NCBI GenBank assembly: GCA_028289585.1
Contig: JANQPI010000026.1
Coordinates: forward strand, 553,311 to 617,310
Reading direction: 5' to 3'
Origin: Candidatus Zixiibacteriota bacterium
GTDB taxonomy: Bacteria; Zixibacteria; MSB-5A5; GN15; FEB-12
DNA: 64,000 nt
Position numbers and translations under genes: made by a program. The notes beneath the pieces were generated by a model. The model saw only the letters and a program-made list of their open reading frames with translations, was not told where the DNA came from and made no database searches. Positions 18,379 to 26,114 of the stretch are shown here, piece after piece; within the stretch, counting starts at the first letter, position 1; each line of letters starts with the position of its first letter.

Positions 18379-18840
18379 TTGGTTCCATTCTTGGTTGTGC
18401 TTCATGTGCTCATTTCCGTCAGCCTCGTCCTGGTCGTACTGATGCAATCATCGAAAGGTGACGGTATGGCCGGAACGGCGTTTGGTGGCTCGATGGGGGG
18501 GGCGGTCTTTGGCGGTCGTGGTGCGGGAACGTTTCTCTCCAAAGCGACCACCTGGCTTGCTGTTTTCTTTATGGTCAACTGCGGGGCTCTAGCGTTCGTT
18601 TCGGCTCAGCGTGACGCACCGATTAATGCGGATCCAACCGCCACGACCACATCGCCGGTTACCGAAGTGGCGCAGGAAGTTGCTCAGGAAGAACAGGCTC
18701 GCCAGCAGGCTCTGGAACAGCAGCGAATTCAGGACTCGATCGCCCGGGCAGCTGCCGCAGGTAATGACGGGGCCATCGACGTTGCGCCGGTGCAGCCATC
18801 TGATGATGATGGTGGTCAGCAGTCGGATGGAAATCAGTAA
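18379..18840 (+). CDS. secG: Preprotein translocase subunit SecG
   Basis: Small subunit of the SecYEG channel, inner membrane, 153 residues from a TTG at 18379. AAGGAG at 18364-18369 sits at a good distance from this TTG, which decides the start; reading further upstream would only overlap tpiA. Two hydrophobic helices (VPFLVVLHVLISVSLVLVVLM and TFLSKATTWLAVFFMVNCG) flank the conserved loop QSSKGDGMAGTAFGG and FGGRGAGTFLSK. The tail (about residues 80-153) is long, rich in Gln, Glu and Asp, and not conserved in the family. Confidence 0.93.
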   Translation: MVPFLVVLHVLISVSLVLVVLMQSSKGDGMAGTAFGGSMGGAVFGGRGAGTFLSKATTWLAVFFMVNCGALAFVSAQRDAPINADPTATTTSPVTEVAQEVAQEEQARQQALEQQRIQDSIARAAAAGNDGAIDVAPVQPSDDDGGQQSDGNQ

Positions 18841-18855
18841 CGACTAATCATGCAT

Positions 18856-18942
18856 GCGGAAGTGGTGAAATTGGTATACACGCTATCTTGAGGGGGTAGT
18901 GCTCTTACGGGCGTGCGGGTTCGAGTCCCGCCTTCCGCACCA
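18856..18942 (+). tRNA. tRNA-Leu (anticodon GAG)
   Basis: The acceptor arms GCGGAAG and CTTCCGC pair fully, the anticodon stem is CTATC/GGTAG with loop TTGAGGG (GAG), the T-arm is GCGGG TTCGAGT CCCGC, and a long variable arm marks it as a class II leucine tRNA. CCA is encoded. It decodes CUC/CUU and lies 15 bases after secG, followed by a strong terminator. Confidence 0.96.
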
Positions 18943-18952
18943 AATCGTTGTT

Positions 18953-18984
18953 AACGCCCGGCCGATTGGTCGGGCGTTTTCTTT
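18953..18984 (+). terminator. Rho-independent terminator after tRNA-Leu
   Basis: Stem AACGCCCG with CGGGCGTT extended by GCC/GGT (one G-U pair) around a GATT loop, then a T-rich run TTTTCTTTT. It ends the transcript of the glycolytic operon and/or tRNA-Leu. Confidence 0.85.
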
Positions 18985-19074
18985 TGGCGATTGACGTTGA
19001 GTGGTCTCGAAACAGTTGTCGACTCAAACCGCCAACGAGGTATAGTTACCACCTTAACAGACGGGAGAATCTCT

Positions 19075-19653
19075 ATGCGTGTACATTCTACCTTCGGTGT
19101 TTTACTGACGGGCGTCATGATCATTACGGGCTGCGGCAGCGAACCAGAATCGACGGTCGAAACGAACGATACGCCAGCGGCGGCCGCTGAGCCGGCGCCT
19201 CTCACCGATATTCACATGGCGGTGATGTTTGAGGACCTGGCGATGATCCAACGACACATCGACGAAGGCTCTGACCTCAATCAGCTCGAACCTACGCGTG
19301 GATCAACACCGCTGATCACCGCTATTGCCCTCGGTAAAACCGAAGCGGCCAAGCTGTTGATCGATGGCGGTGCTGATCTCGGCTTTCAGGATGGCGATGG
19401 ATCAACGGCGCTACACACCGCCGCCTTCTTCGCCCGAACCGAGATTGTCGAGGCGTTGCTTGAGGCGGGTGCCGATCGCACGACTCAGAATGACCGGGGT
19501 GCGACCGCTTACGATGCCGTCACCGCCCCCTGGGAGGCGGTACAGCCGATGTATGAAGCACTGGTGCCGCAGTTACGCCCGGCGGGGGTAGAGCTTGATC
19601 TGAATCGTATCCAGGAGGCGCGACCGAAAGTTGCCGAGATGCTGAAGCCATGA
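19075..19653 (+). CDS. Ankyrin-repeat lipoprotein
   Basis: Predicted lipoprotein of 192 residues. The ATG at 19075 follows GGGAG and gives a signal peptide ending in the lipobox ITGC (MRVHSTFGVLLTGVMIITGC); an in-frame upstream extension lacks a leader. Mature part: a short acidic linker, then about four ankyrin repeats (residues about 45-170), recognisable from DIHMAVMFEDLAMIQRHIDEG, GSTPLITAIALGKTEAAKLLIDGGADL and GSTALHTAAFFARTEIVEALLEAGADR. Ankyrin repeats mediate protein contacts; the partner is unknown. It stands alone between a terminator and convergent genes. Confidence 0.85.
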   Translation: MRVHSTFGVLLTGVMIITGCGSEPESTVETNDTPAAAAEPAPLTDIHMAVMFEDLAMIQRHIDEGSDLNQLEPTRGSTPLITAIALGKTEAAKLLIDGGADLGFQDGDGSTALHTAAFFARTEIVEALLEAGADRTTQNDRGATAYDAVTAPWEAVQPMYEALVPQLRPAGVELDLNRIQEARPKVAEMLKP

Positions 19654-19677
19654 TTGCTGAAGACACAGCGTACGCCG

Positions 19678-20172
19678 CTATGATTGTGATGCTTGTGCTC
19701 GCCACGCTTCCAGATTACCCGTCATCTGTTTGATATGGCCTTCGAGGTGATCGTCGTAGGCCACTAACCAATCGTCGAGCGACATTTTGCCCCGTTCGGG
19801 GTGCTGAATCGTTGTGGACCAGGCATCGTCATCAAGCGACCGGAGCCAGCTCATGTTGGACTGGCGCAGGATGCGGAAGAGTTCGACGGCGTTGACGACG
19901 GAGTGCTGGTGGTAGTCGAGGTGCGTTGTCCATGCATCCTGATCGTACAGTCCAACAGTATCTCCCGGTTCCGCGAGCAGCTTTCGTAGACGGACATAGC
20001 CATTTACTTCGGCGTCTGCTAAGTGACAGATAATTTCATGGATCGTCCAGCGGTCGGGAGCCGGTCGGAACTGCCACATCTCGCGGGGAAGGGTATGGAT
20101 GAATTCATTGAGCGTGATCGGACCACGACCGTACGATTCAATTCTTTCAGCCCGCTCGTCGCTAGTCAGCAT
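19678..20172 (-). CDS. DinB superfamily protein
   Basis: Four-helix-bundle DinB/YfiT-like protein of 164 residues. The metal-binding histidines of the family are visible in the first helix region (WTIHEIICHLADAE) and in the last (YDDHLEGHIKQM). Relatives act as thiol-dependent S-transferases or detoxification enzymes (bacillithiol or mycothiol transferases), but many have no known role. It is followed on the same strand direction by neighbours of mixed function (VOC, COG0523) and converges on the ankyrin lipoprotein. Confidence 0.85.
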   Translation of the reverse strand: MLTSDERAERIESYGRGPITLNEFIHTLPREMWQFRPAPDRWTIHEIICHLADAEVNGYVRLRKLLAEPGDTVGLYDQDAWTTHLDYHQHSVVNAVELFRILRQSNMSWLRSLDDDAWSTTIQHPERGKMSLDDWLVAYDDHLEGHIKQMTGNLEAWRAQASQS

Positions 20173-20221
20173 TTGTACCTCCGAGGCTTTGCTTGAACGA
20201 TATCGACCGTTTGATCGGCGG

Positions 20222-20617
20222 TCAATCGGAGGTGGGGAAGAGACCGAGCCAGTCAGTGGTCATTAACTCACCCTGGTGACCGTCGGGGTCCATGAAGTAC
20301 AGGGACCGATGCCCACCCGGCCAGGTGTGGTTCGTGACTTCGACACCAAGGTTGACCAATTGCTGGCGCATTGCATCGTAGTCAGCCGGATCAGTTTGAA
20401 GTGCGTAATGGACGTGGCTACCGCCACGACCGCCATAGAGACCGGTCTTCCCGGTCGCCCAGAGCCCGAACGCGGTACCGTCGGTGAGCACAAACGCGAC
20501 TGCCGATCGATCATGCCACTCAACGATCCGTTCGTGGGGAAGCCACGCGGCGTAGAAGGCTCGCGACCGCTCAAGGTCGGCAACTTCCAGGTGAATTTCG
20601 AGGAGACGAATGGACAT
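20222..20617 (-). CDS. VOC family (glyoxalase/dioxygenase superfamily) protein
   Basis: Single vicinal-oxygen-chelate module pair of 131 residues from the ATG at 20617 (MSIRLLEIHLEVADLERSRAFYAAWL). The beta-alpha-beta-beta-beta pattern is clear, ending in FMDPDGHQGELMTT, where the Glu usually binds metal; HLEV supplies the first ligand. Such proteins include glyoxalases, fosfomycin-type resistance enzymes and extradiol dioxygenases; nothing here narrows it. An in-frame extension to 20656 is possible but has no better ribosome site. Confidence 0.85.
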   Translation of the reverse strand: MSIRLLEIHLEVADLERSRAFYAAWLPHERIVEWHDRSAVAFVLTDGTAFGLWATGKTGLYGGRGGSHVHYALQTDPADYDAMRQQLVNLGVEVTNHTWPGGHRSLYFMDPDGHQGELMTTDWLGLFPTSD

Positions 20618-20697
20618 ATGCTCAAAGACGGGGGCAGGAGGAGACGATCTCCACACGGCTACTGTTCGGCTCCCGCTAGATATAGCAGCCGACTAGC

Positions 20698-21942
20698 TTA
20701 GGTAGTTCGTTCGTCTTCCATTCCGGGCGCAACCATTTCCCACGGTGGGAAGGGATCAGACAGTGTGGCCCACGATTCAGGACCTTGATCGAACTCTTCA
20801 TCGGTGAGGAGACAGGAACTGAGATGTCCGATGATAGTATCTTGATTCATCCCTCGGCCAATGAAGACGATCTCCTGACGGCGATCACCCCATGGCTCCA
20901 CCCACGCCTTGAGAATGTCGCGCCTTGTTTCGTCGTCGTCGGGCCAGTTCGCTCTCGGAACAGCGGCGCCCCACATACCAGCCGGTTCATAGTTGATGAA
21001 CCGGCCCGCCTGAGACCAGTAGCAGACGAGTTCCATCTGCGTTGCGACCCAGAAGTATCCCTTCGAGCGGATCACTCCTCTAAATCCAGTGCGAAAGAAC
21101 TCCATCAGCCGCTCGGGGTGAAACGGCCGCCGAGCTTCATACACGAACGAACTGATACCGTACTCCTCGGTTTCAGGTATGTGCTCGCCGATTCGCGCCT
21201 CCTTCAACCAATCCGGAGTTGTGCGCGCTTCCTCCAGGTCGAAGCGCCCCGTGTTGATCACCTCAGTCAGCGGTACACTGGCGTTCGAGGTTTCGATCAG
21301 TTTGGCGTTCGGGTTCAGTTTCGAAATGATTCCGCGGACCGTTCCGCGCGTCTGGTCATCGACCAGATCACACTTGTTGATAAGGATCACATCGGCGAAC
21401 TCGATTTGATCATTGAGCAAATGTACGACAGAGCGTTCGTCGTCATCACCCAGGGCTAGTTTGCGGTCTTTCAGTTCGTCGATCGAGTTGTAATCGTTCA
21501 GGAAGTTTGCGGCGTCGACGACGGTGACCATCGTATCGAGTTTGGCAAACTCACCCAGGGAATTGCCGTTTTCGTCTTCGAACTCGAACGTTTCGGCAAC
21601 CGGTAGCGGCTCGCTTATGCCGGTCGACTCAACGAGCAGATAATCGAATCGACCTTCCAGGGCGAGATTGCGCACCTCGATGAGAAGATCCTCACGAAGC
21701 GTACAGCAGATACACCCGTTGCTCATTTCCACAAGCTTTTCGTCGACCCGGCTGAGGGCAGCGTCACCTTTGCGAACAACAGCACCGTCGATATTGATCT
21801 CACTCATGTCGTTCACGATCACGGCCACGCGTAAACCTTCGCGATTGGCGAGAACGTGATTCAAGAGAGTCGTCTTGCCCGCCCCAAGGAATCCGGACAG
21901 GACGGTTACGGGCAGTCGATTCCGCATTGTTTCTGAAGACAT
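20698..21942 (-). CDS. COG0523 GTPase metallochaperone (CobW/ZigA family)
   Basis: G3E-family GTPase, probably a zinc metallochaperone delivering metal to target enzymes under limitation. N-terminal P-loop [13 protein letters not shown], the metal-binding CxCC motif [12 protein letters not shown], the Walker B-like [13 protein letters not shown] and the NKCD specificity motif (INKCDLVDD) are present; the C-terminal CobW domain (about residues 270-400) has [12 protein letters not shown]. About 414 residues. AAGGAG directly abuts the first ATG (21954), so the second ATG at 21942 is the better start. A perfect palindrome lies 75-97 bases upstream, suggesting metal-responsive (Zur-like) control. 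Confidence 0.9.
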   Translation of the reverse strand: MSSETMRNRLPVTVLSGFLGAGKTTLLNHVLANREGLRVAVIVNDMSEINIDGAVVRKGDAALSRVDEKLVEMSNGCICCTLREDLLIEVRNLALEGRFDYLLVESTGISEPLPVAETFEFEDENGNSLGEFAKLDTMVTVVDAANFLNDYNSIDELKDRKLALGDDDERSVVHLLNDQIEFADVILINKCDLVDDQTRGTVRGIISKLNPNAKLIETSNASVPLTEVINTGRFDLEEARTTPDWLKEARIGEHIPETEEYGISSFVYEARRPFHPERLMEFFRTGFRGVIRSKGYFWVATQMELVCYWSQAGRFINYEPAGMWGAAVPRANWPDDDETRRDILKAWVEPWGDRRQEIVFIGRGMNQDTIIGHLSSCLLTDEEFDQGPESWATLSDPFPPWEMVAPGMEDERTT

Positions 21943-22028
21943 ATCTTTATTCATCTCCTTCAGAGCCCGACCTGTTCTTACCCATCTGGCTCTTCAGATA
22001 AGAACACCGTTGGTCACAAGGGCCTGTT

Positions 22029-22051
22029 TTATTGCAAGCAGTTTGCAATAA
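22029..22051 (-). promoter_or_regulatory. Candidate Fur/Zur-family operator palindrome
   Basis: Perfect inverted repeat TTATTGCAA - 5 bases - TTGCAATAA in the 300-base gap upstream of the COG0523 gene. Size, AT-rich arms and position upstream of a zinc-chaperone gene fit a Fur-family (Zur) box, but the regulator is not in the window and the consensus for this lineage is unknown. The rest of 21955-22257 shows nothing else recognisable. Confidence 0.5.
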
Positions 22052-22257
22052 GAATCGATTTGGACTGCTCAGTCAAGCGGCAAGAACGGATCCGCGAAAG
22101 AAGTTACGCAAACGCTCGGCTACCTAAGTGTCGGCTGATGCGTTCCTGGCTGGCCGGGTGACTAGAGGAGTTTGATTGCTGGTAAAAGTTTGTTCTGCCT
22201 CGGCTGCTAAAACGAAATGGGGCCGAGTAGACTCAAACCCCGTGAGACAGGCAGGCG

Positions 22258-22626
22258 TTAGTTCTGGACGTATTTGCCGAGAATCGCATTCATGCGATTG
22301 GTCATCTTCGAGTTCGGCAGGACTTCGGTAGCCCCGGCGAGCTGGGCCGCTTTCATCTGATCTTTCATGATCTGAGGCGAGTAGCAGACGATCGGAATGC
22401 GCTGGGTGGCGGTGTACGAACGGAGCTTGTTGATCAATTGAGGCGCCTCGATCCCGTTGAGATTGAGATCGATAATGATCAGATTGGGCTGGAGCTCCTG
22501 CGCCTTTTCAAAGATATCCTCGGCGCGAATAGCCTTAATCCCCTCGGCTTCCATACGTTCCAAAACCGACATGATTTTGGACGTGAAGATCATGTTGTTG
22601 ACAGCAATAATGACCTTTTTGCTCAC
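22258..22626 (-). CDS. Atypical single-domain response regulator receiver
   Basis: Stand-alone receiver (CheY fold), about 122 residues, no output domain. The phospho-acceptor aspartate is kept (NLIIIDLNLNG), and a lysine lies in PNSKMTN, but the acidic pair that binds Mg2+ is replaced: the expected VDD at the end of strand 1 reads AVNNMIFTSKI. It may therefore be a pseudo-receiver with altered or phosphorylation-independent signalling. GGAGGG upstream favours the GTG at 22626 over the TTG one codon earlier. A strong promoter and a CRP-like palindrome lie upstream. Confidence 0.8.
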   Translation of the reverse strand: MSKKVIIAVNNMIFTSKIMSVLERMEAEGIKAIRAEDIFEKAQELQPNLIIIDLNLNGIEAPQLINKLRSYTATQRIPIVCYSPQIMKDQMKAAQLAGATEVLPNSKMTNRMNAILGKYVQN

Positions 22627-22680
22627 CAAGTCCCTCCCTCAGGGCAAATTAGTGTGAGACATCGTTTCAGACAGACAACC

Positions 22681-22709
22681 ATTATACACGAAACGTCGCA
22701 AAATGCCAG
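22681..22709 (-). promoter_or_regulatory. Sigma-70-type promoter of the receiver gene
   Basis: Read on the minus strand: -35 CTGGCA (22709-22704), a 17-base spacer, and a consensus -10 TATAAT (22686-22681), about 55 bases upstream of the GTG at 22626. This is one of the clearest promoters in the window. Confidence 0.6.
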
Positions 22710-22716
22710 TGACTTC

Positions 22717-22732
22717 TGTGACAGACGTCACA
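22717..22732. promoter_or_regulatory. Candidate CRP/FNR-family operator
   Basis: Perfect palindrome TGTGA - CAGACG - TCACA, matching the classic CRP half-sites, in the divergent gap between the receiver gene (leftward) and pyk (rightward). It lies just upstream of the -35 of the leftward promoter, centre about 50 bases from the predicted transcription start, a plausible activator position. The regulator is not in the window. Confidence 0.45.
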
Positions 22733-22860
22733 AGCGATTCTTAAAATCTTACGAGACAATAAGTTAGTCGGGGCAGGTGCGGGCGGTGCGCTCAGGCCAG
22801 CCCTGATCCAGGAGAGTTCTTGGGTTGTGTTTCGGCCTCCAATCGCCGTTACTCCGCGAC

Positions 22861-24270
22861 ATGAAGCGGACCAAAATCCTCGCCACCTACGGCCCCGCCG
22901 TCGCCTCCCGGCAAAAGGTAACGGAGCTGGTGGCCGCCGGCGTTAACGCCTTTCGGATCAACTGTTCCCACGGGACCACTGCCGATTTCGAGAAGGCGGC
23001 CCGGCTCATTCGATCGGCGACCCGGCCGAACCCGTTTCCGGTGGGGATCCTTTTCGATCTATCCGGCCCGAAGTTGCGTCTTGATCGTTTCGCAGGGGAA
23101 CTGTCAATCACGGCCGGTGAAACCCTGACCTTGACGGCTGATGAAACCGACCTCACCCGCCGCATCATCGCCGTCAATCACGAGGCAGTGATACGCGCGG
23201 TGCGCAAGCGTCACCGGGTCTTCATTGATGACGGCGCATTGATGTTCGAGGTTGTCACGGCCGGGAAAGAACAGGTCACCGTTCGTGCTCTCAACAGCGG
23301 TTTGTTGCTCCCTGCCAAGGGAATCAACCTTCCGGATTCGGAACTGCCGGTGCCCACCGTCACTGACAAGGATCGTATCGATATCGAAACGGCGGTGCGG
23401 TGTGGCGCTGACTATATCGCTATCTCGTTTGTCCGGTCAGTGGAGGACGTCCACACAGTCCGTTTTGCGGTAACCGCGCTCGGTGGACATCAGAAGCTGA
23501 TTGCGAAGCTCGAGAAACGGGAGGCGATCGATGCGCTCGACGAGATTCTCGAAGCCGTCGATGGTGTGATGGTTGCCCGCGGTGATCTGGGGGTTGAGTT
23601 ACCTCCGGCCGAACTACCGCGGCTGCAGAAACGGATCATCTCGGCTGCCACGCAGCGCCAGAAACCGGTCATCGTGGCGACACAGATGCTGGAGTCGATG
23701 CGGTTTTCGCCGCGACCGACGCGTGCCGAGGTGAACGACGTTGCCTCCGCGGTATTCGATATGGCCGATGCGGTGATGTTGTCGGCAGAGACAGCGACCG
23801 GTAAGTATCCCGAACCGACAGTTCGGATGATGGCGGAGATAATCCGGGCAACCGAGGAGGTAGCGACGCCCCCCGAATTGGACTTGGGGACATTCTTCCA
23901 GACGTCGGAGACCGCATTTGGCATCGCCTCGGCGGTTACCCAAACCAATGTTGCTTGTCCAACGACCGCTATCTGCTGCTATACGAACTCCGGGTTCACG
24001 GCCGAGATGATTGCCAATCTCTTTCCACCCCAGCTGATTCTCGCTCTGACGCCGAACGCTGAGGTCGCCGGTCAGCTGGCGCTGTTTCGTTCGGTCTACG
24101 CCCTGCGGATCCGTCAGCCGAAGACATTCACGGCGATGCTTCGGCTGGTTGAGGAGAAGGTGATTGAGCACGGCATGGGGCAGGCAGGGGATATGGTGAC
24201 GGTGACCGGAGGTGCCCCCTTTGGTAGTCGCGTCCCGACGAACTTTCTGAATTTTCACCAGCTTCCGTAA
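22861..24270 (+). CDS. pyk: Pyruvate kinase
   Basis: Last enzyme of glycolysis, converting phosphoenolpyruvate and ADP to pyruvate and ATP. Start ATG at 22861 gives MKRTKILATYGPA, the family N-terminus; an upstream in-frame extension has no merit. Motifs: NAFRINCSHG, FDLSGPKLR, LPDSELPVPTVTDKD, KLEKREAIDALDEIL with the catalytic region VMVARGDLGVELP, ATQMLESM and AVMLSAETATGKYPE. The C-terminal allosteric domain (about 340-469) is present but diverges (TAICCYTNSGFTAEMIA, where SGxTA is typical). 469 residues, normal length. Monocistronic, about 230 bases after a divergent gene. Confidence 0.95.
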   Translation: MKRTKILATYGPAVASRQKVTELVAAGVNAFRINCSHGTTADFEKAARLIRSATRPNPFPVGILFDLSGPKLRLDRFAGELSITAGETLTLTADETDLTRRIIAVNHEAVIRAVRKRHRVFIDDGALMFEVVTAGKEQVTVRALNSGLLLPAKGINLPDSELPVPTVTDKDRIDIETAVRCGADYIAISFVRSVEDVHTVRFAVTALGGHQKLIAKLEKREAIDALDEILEAVDGVMVARGDLGVELPPAELPRLQKRIISAATQRQKPVIVATQMLESMRFSPRPTRAEVNDVASAVFDMADAVMLSAETATGKYPEPTVRMMAEIIRATEEVATPPELDLGTFFQTSETAFGIASAVTQTNVACPTTAICCYTNSGFTAEMIANLFPPQLILALTPNAEVAGQLALFRSVYALRIRQPKTFTAMLRLVEEKVIEHGMGQAGDMVTVTGGAPFGSRVPTNFLNFHQLP

Positions 24271-24273
24271 TCA

Positions 24274-24302
24274 CCGGCGGGTGTGCGTCTTCACACGGCC
24301 GG
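24274..24302 (+). terminator. Possible terminator hairpin after pyk
   Basis: CCGGC and GCCGG plus GTGTG and CACAC form a stem interrupted by small mismatches around a CGTCTT loop, four bases after the pyk stop. No T-run follows, so it may be a Rho-linked or RNA-stability element instead. Confidence 0.35.
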
Positions 24303-24377
24303 CTAAAGTCCCTCGCCCGATGAGCCGATCTTTCTAGAGATAGACAGAAACCTGCCCCGGCGCATAGGAGGCTCCGC

Positions 24378-25268
24378 ATGTGGCGCTCACGCACTCGACA
24401 TTGGCTATTCGGCTGGCTACTCCTGCTGGCGACTTCGGTTCTCGCAACCGATGATGCGGATACAACCACCAAACAGATCGCCATCACCTTCGATCAGTTG
24501 CCGGTCGCGGAGTCGTTTCACGACGTTGACCGGCGCGCGGTCAGCTGGCTGCTGCTTGATGCTCTCGGTCGTTGGGAGGTCACCGCGTCGGGCTTCGTGG
24601 TTGGGCGGGCGATAGAAGCGGATTTCGATCTCCTCGGCGATTGGCTCAATGCCGGCCACACGCTCGGGTCGATGACGTTCAACAATCAGGATTACCACAC
24701 GATCGATATCGCCAATTTCCTGCGGGAGATTCGTCAGGGGGCAGAGGCAATAGAGCCAATGCTGACCGGCTTTGGGCAGGACGATCGCTGGTTTCGCTTC
24801 CCGTACCTGCATTACGGAGTCGATCCGGAGTCACGCAAGCAGGCACAACTGTTTCTGGAGTCACGTAACACCCAAATTGCGCATGCGACAGTCATTCCCG
24901 ATGACTACCTGTACAACTTCACGCTTAACAAACTAGGCCGTCAGCCGGATTCGTCCGACGCCGAGCAGCTCATGCAGGAATATCTTAATCATATCTTTGA
25001 TGAGCTTGATGCGGCTCACTTGCAGTCGAAGCAGCTCTTTGGGCGTTCAATTCCGCAGGTTTTGCTCCTGCGGGCGAATCGATTGAATGCAATCTATCTC
25101 AACGACCTGTTGGCCGCTCTCGTCGACTTCAACTACGAGTTCGTGACCCTGGAATACGCACTCAGCGACCCGGCGTTCGACTCACCCGACGGCTACTTCG
25201 GATCCGAGGGAGTCGGTTGGTTAGAGCGCCTGGCGAACTCGGACCCGGATTTTCTGCCGGCTCGTTAG
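24378..25268 (+). CDS. Secreted NodB-like polysaccharide deacetylase homologue, probably inactive
   Basis: Exported 296-residue protein: AGGAGG lies six bases before the ATG, and the N-terminus is a signal peptide (WLFGWLLLLATSVLATDDA). The NodB fold can be followed through AITFDQLPVAESF (normally TFDDxP), GHTLGSMTFNNQDYH (normally GHxxGNHTxxH) and the substrate-site RFPYLHYG. The first aspartate is kept, but the metal-binding aspartate (now Gln) and both zinc-binding histidines (now Met and Asn) are missing. This suggests a pseudoenzyme that may bind a glycan or peptide rather than deacetylate it. Confidence 0.75.
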   Translation: MWRSRTRHWLFGWLLLLATSVLATDDADTTTKQIAITFDQLPVAESFHDVDRRAVSWLLLDALGRWEVTASGFVVGRAIEADFDLLGDWLNAGHTLGSMTFNNQDYHTIDIANFLREIRQGAEAIEPMLTGFGQDDRWFRFPYLHYGVDPESRKQAQLFLESRNTQIAHATVIPDDYLYNFTLNKLGRQPDSSDAEQLMQEYLNHIFDELDAAHLQSKQLFGRSIPQVLLLRANRLNAIYLNDLLAALVDFNYEFVTLEYALSDPAFDSPDGYFGSEGVGWLERLANSDPDFLPAR

Positions 25269-25591
25269 CCCCGGAAGCGATTGACGAGCAGGTAGATCAG
25301 TACGACGACGGCGAGCAGGGCCGTTGACCCGAAGATAAATTGTGTCAGTATCGGCTTGGGATCGACGATGATGCGATCGTACCCCATCTTACCGATCATG
25401 GCGACAATCACACCGACCCAGACGGTCATAATCCACCAGACAGCGGGACCTTTGCCGGCCAGGTAACCGAGCAGAGCGGCAATCAGACCGATGCCACTCA
25501 TGATGAATGACGTTGCCGAGCCGGAGTTGATGTAGCCCACGATTCCCATAAGAATCATGTAACCACCGAGAACAAGTACGGGAATATTCAT
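25265..25591 (-). CDS. Small TMEM14-like membrane protein
   Basis: 108-residue protein of four predicted helices from the ATG at 25591 (MNIPVLVLGGYMILMGIVGY). The pattern GYINSGSATSFIMSGIGLIAALLGYLAGKG resembles the TMEM14 family (residues shown in shortened form), whose members are small membrane proteins of uncertain transport role. A longer in-frame extension is Arg/Cys-rich and not credible. Its stop touches the converging deacetylase-like gene by four bases. It follows another small membrane gene by 23 bases, so the two likely form an operon. Confidence 0.6.
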   Translation of the reverse strand: MNIPVLVLGGYMILMGIVGYINSGSATSFIMSGIGLIAALLGYLAGKGPAVWWIMTVWVGVIVAMIGKMGYDRIIVDPKPILTQFIFGSTALLAVVVLIYLLVNRFRG

Positions 25592-25614
25592 GCGGTTAGC
25601 ATCCTTGCTACGAA

Positions 25615-25968
25615 TTAGGCGATCGATCGAGTCTCGACACGGGGCCGTTTCATCCAGACGATCAGCATGACGACAAGCGCGGCAACCGCGCAGGCGAGGT
25701 AGACGATCCACGCATCATCACGCTGAGCATCGGAATGACCCGGCATGCGTCCGACGAGCTGGTAGGCGAACAGAATCGTCAGCAGCCCAGTCCAGACGAT
25801 CCCGAGCGGCCAGGCCTTAGGTGGATTGTTCATCAGCCAGGCGATAACGACCGTCACCACAGCGACTCCGCCCATAATGATCAACGGTGCGATGGCGTCG
25901 TACCGAAAGTACGAGGCGACCGCAACGATAGCGTAGATAATCGATAGACCGAGTAGCGGCTTGTTCAT
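25615..25968 (-). CDS. Small four-helix membrane protein
   Basis: 117-residue membrane protein from the ATG at 25968, with GGAGG a few bases upstream. Four hydrophobic segments are visible (LLGLSIIYAIVAVASYF; LIIMGGVAVVTVVIAWLM; PLGIVWTGLLTILFAYQLV; WIVYLACAVAALVVMLIVW), ending in a basic tail. The layout is like the neighbouring small gene (GxIxWTGLLTILFAY compared with WVGVIVAMIG), so the two may be distant paralogues. Function unknown. Confidence 0.6.
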   Translation of the reverse strand: MNKPLLGLSIIYAIVAVASYFRYDAIAPLIIMGGVAVVTVVIAWLMNNPPKAWPLGIVWTGLLTILFAYQLVGRMPGHSDAQRDDAWIVYLACAVAALVVMLIVWMKRPRVETRSIA

Positions 25969-26114
25969 CCCATTACCTCCTCGACCTCGTAACGGTATGT
26001 CGAGCCGGGAACGCGGGCAAGCCAAACCGAATGCCCGATGTGATAGGTTTGTACCGCGTTGCCGACTATTATGGGATGATAAACAACAGGCTGAGCCAGA
26101 CTGTTTAGGAAGTA

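Noticed and set aside
24274..24302. A strong intrinsic terminator for pyk
   Set aside because: The hairpin is imperfect and no T-run follows, so it is listed only as possible.
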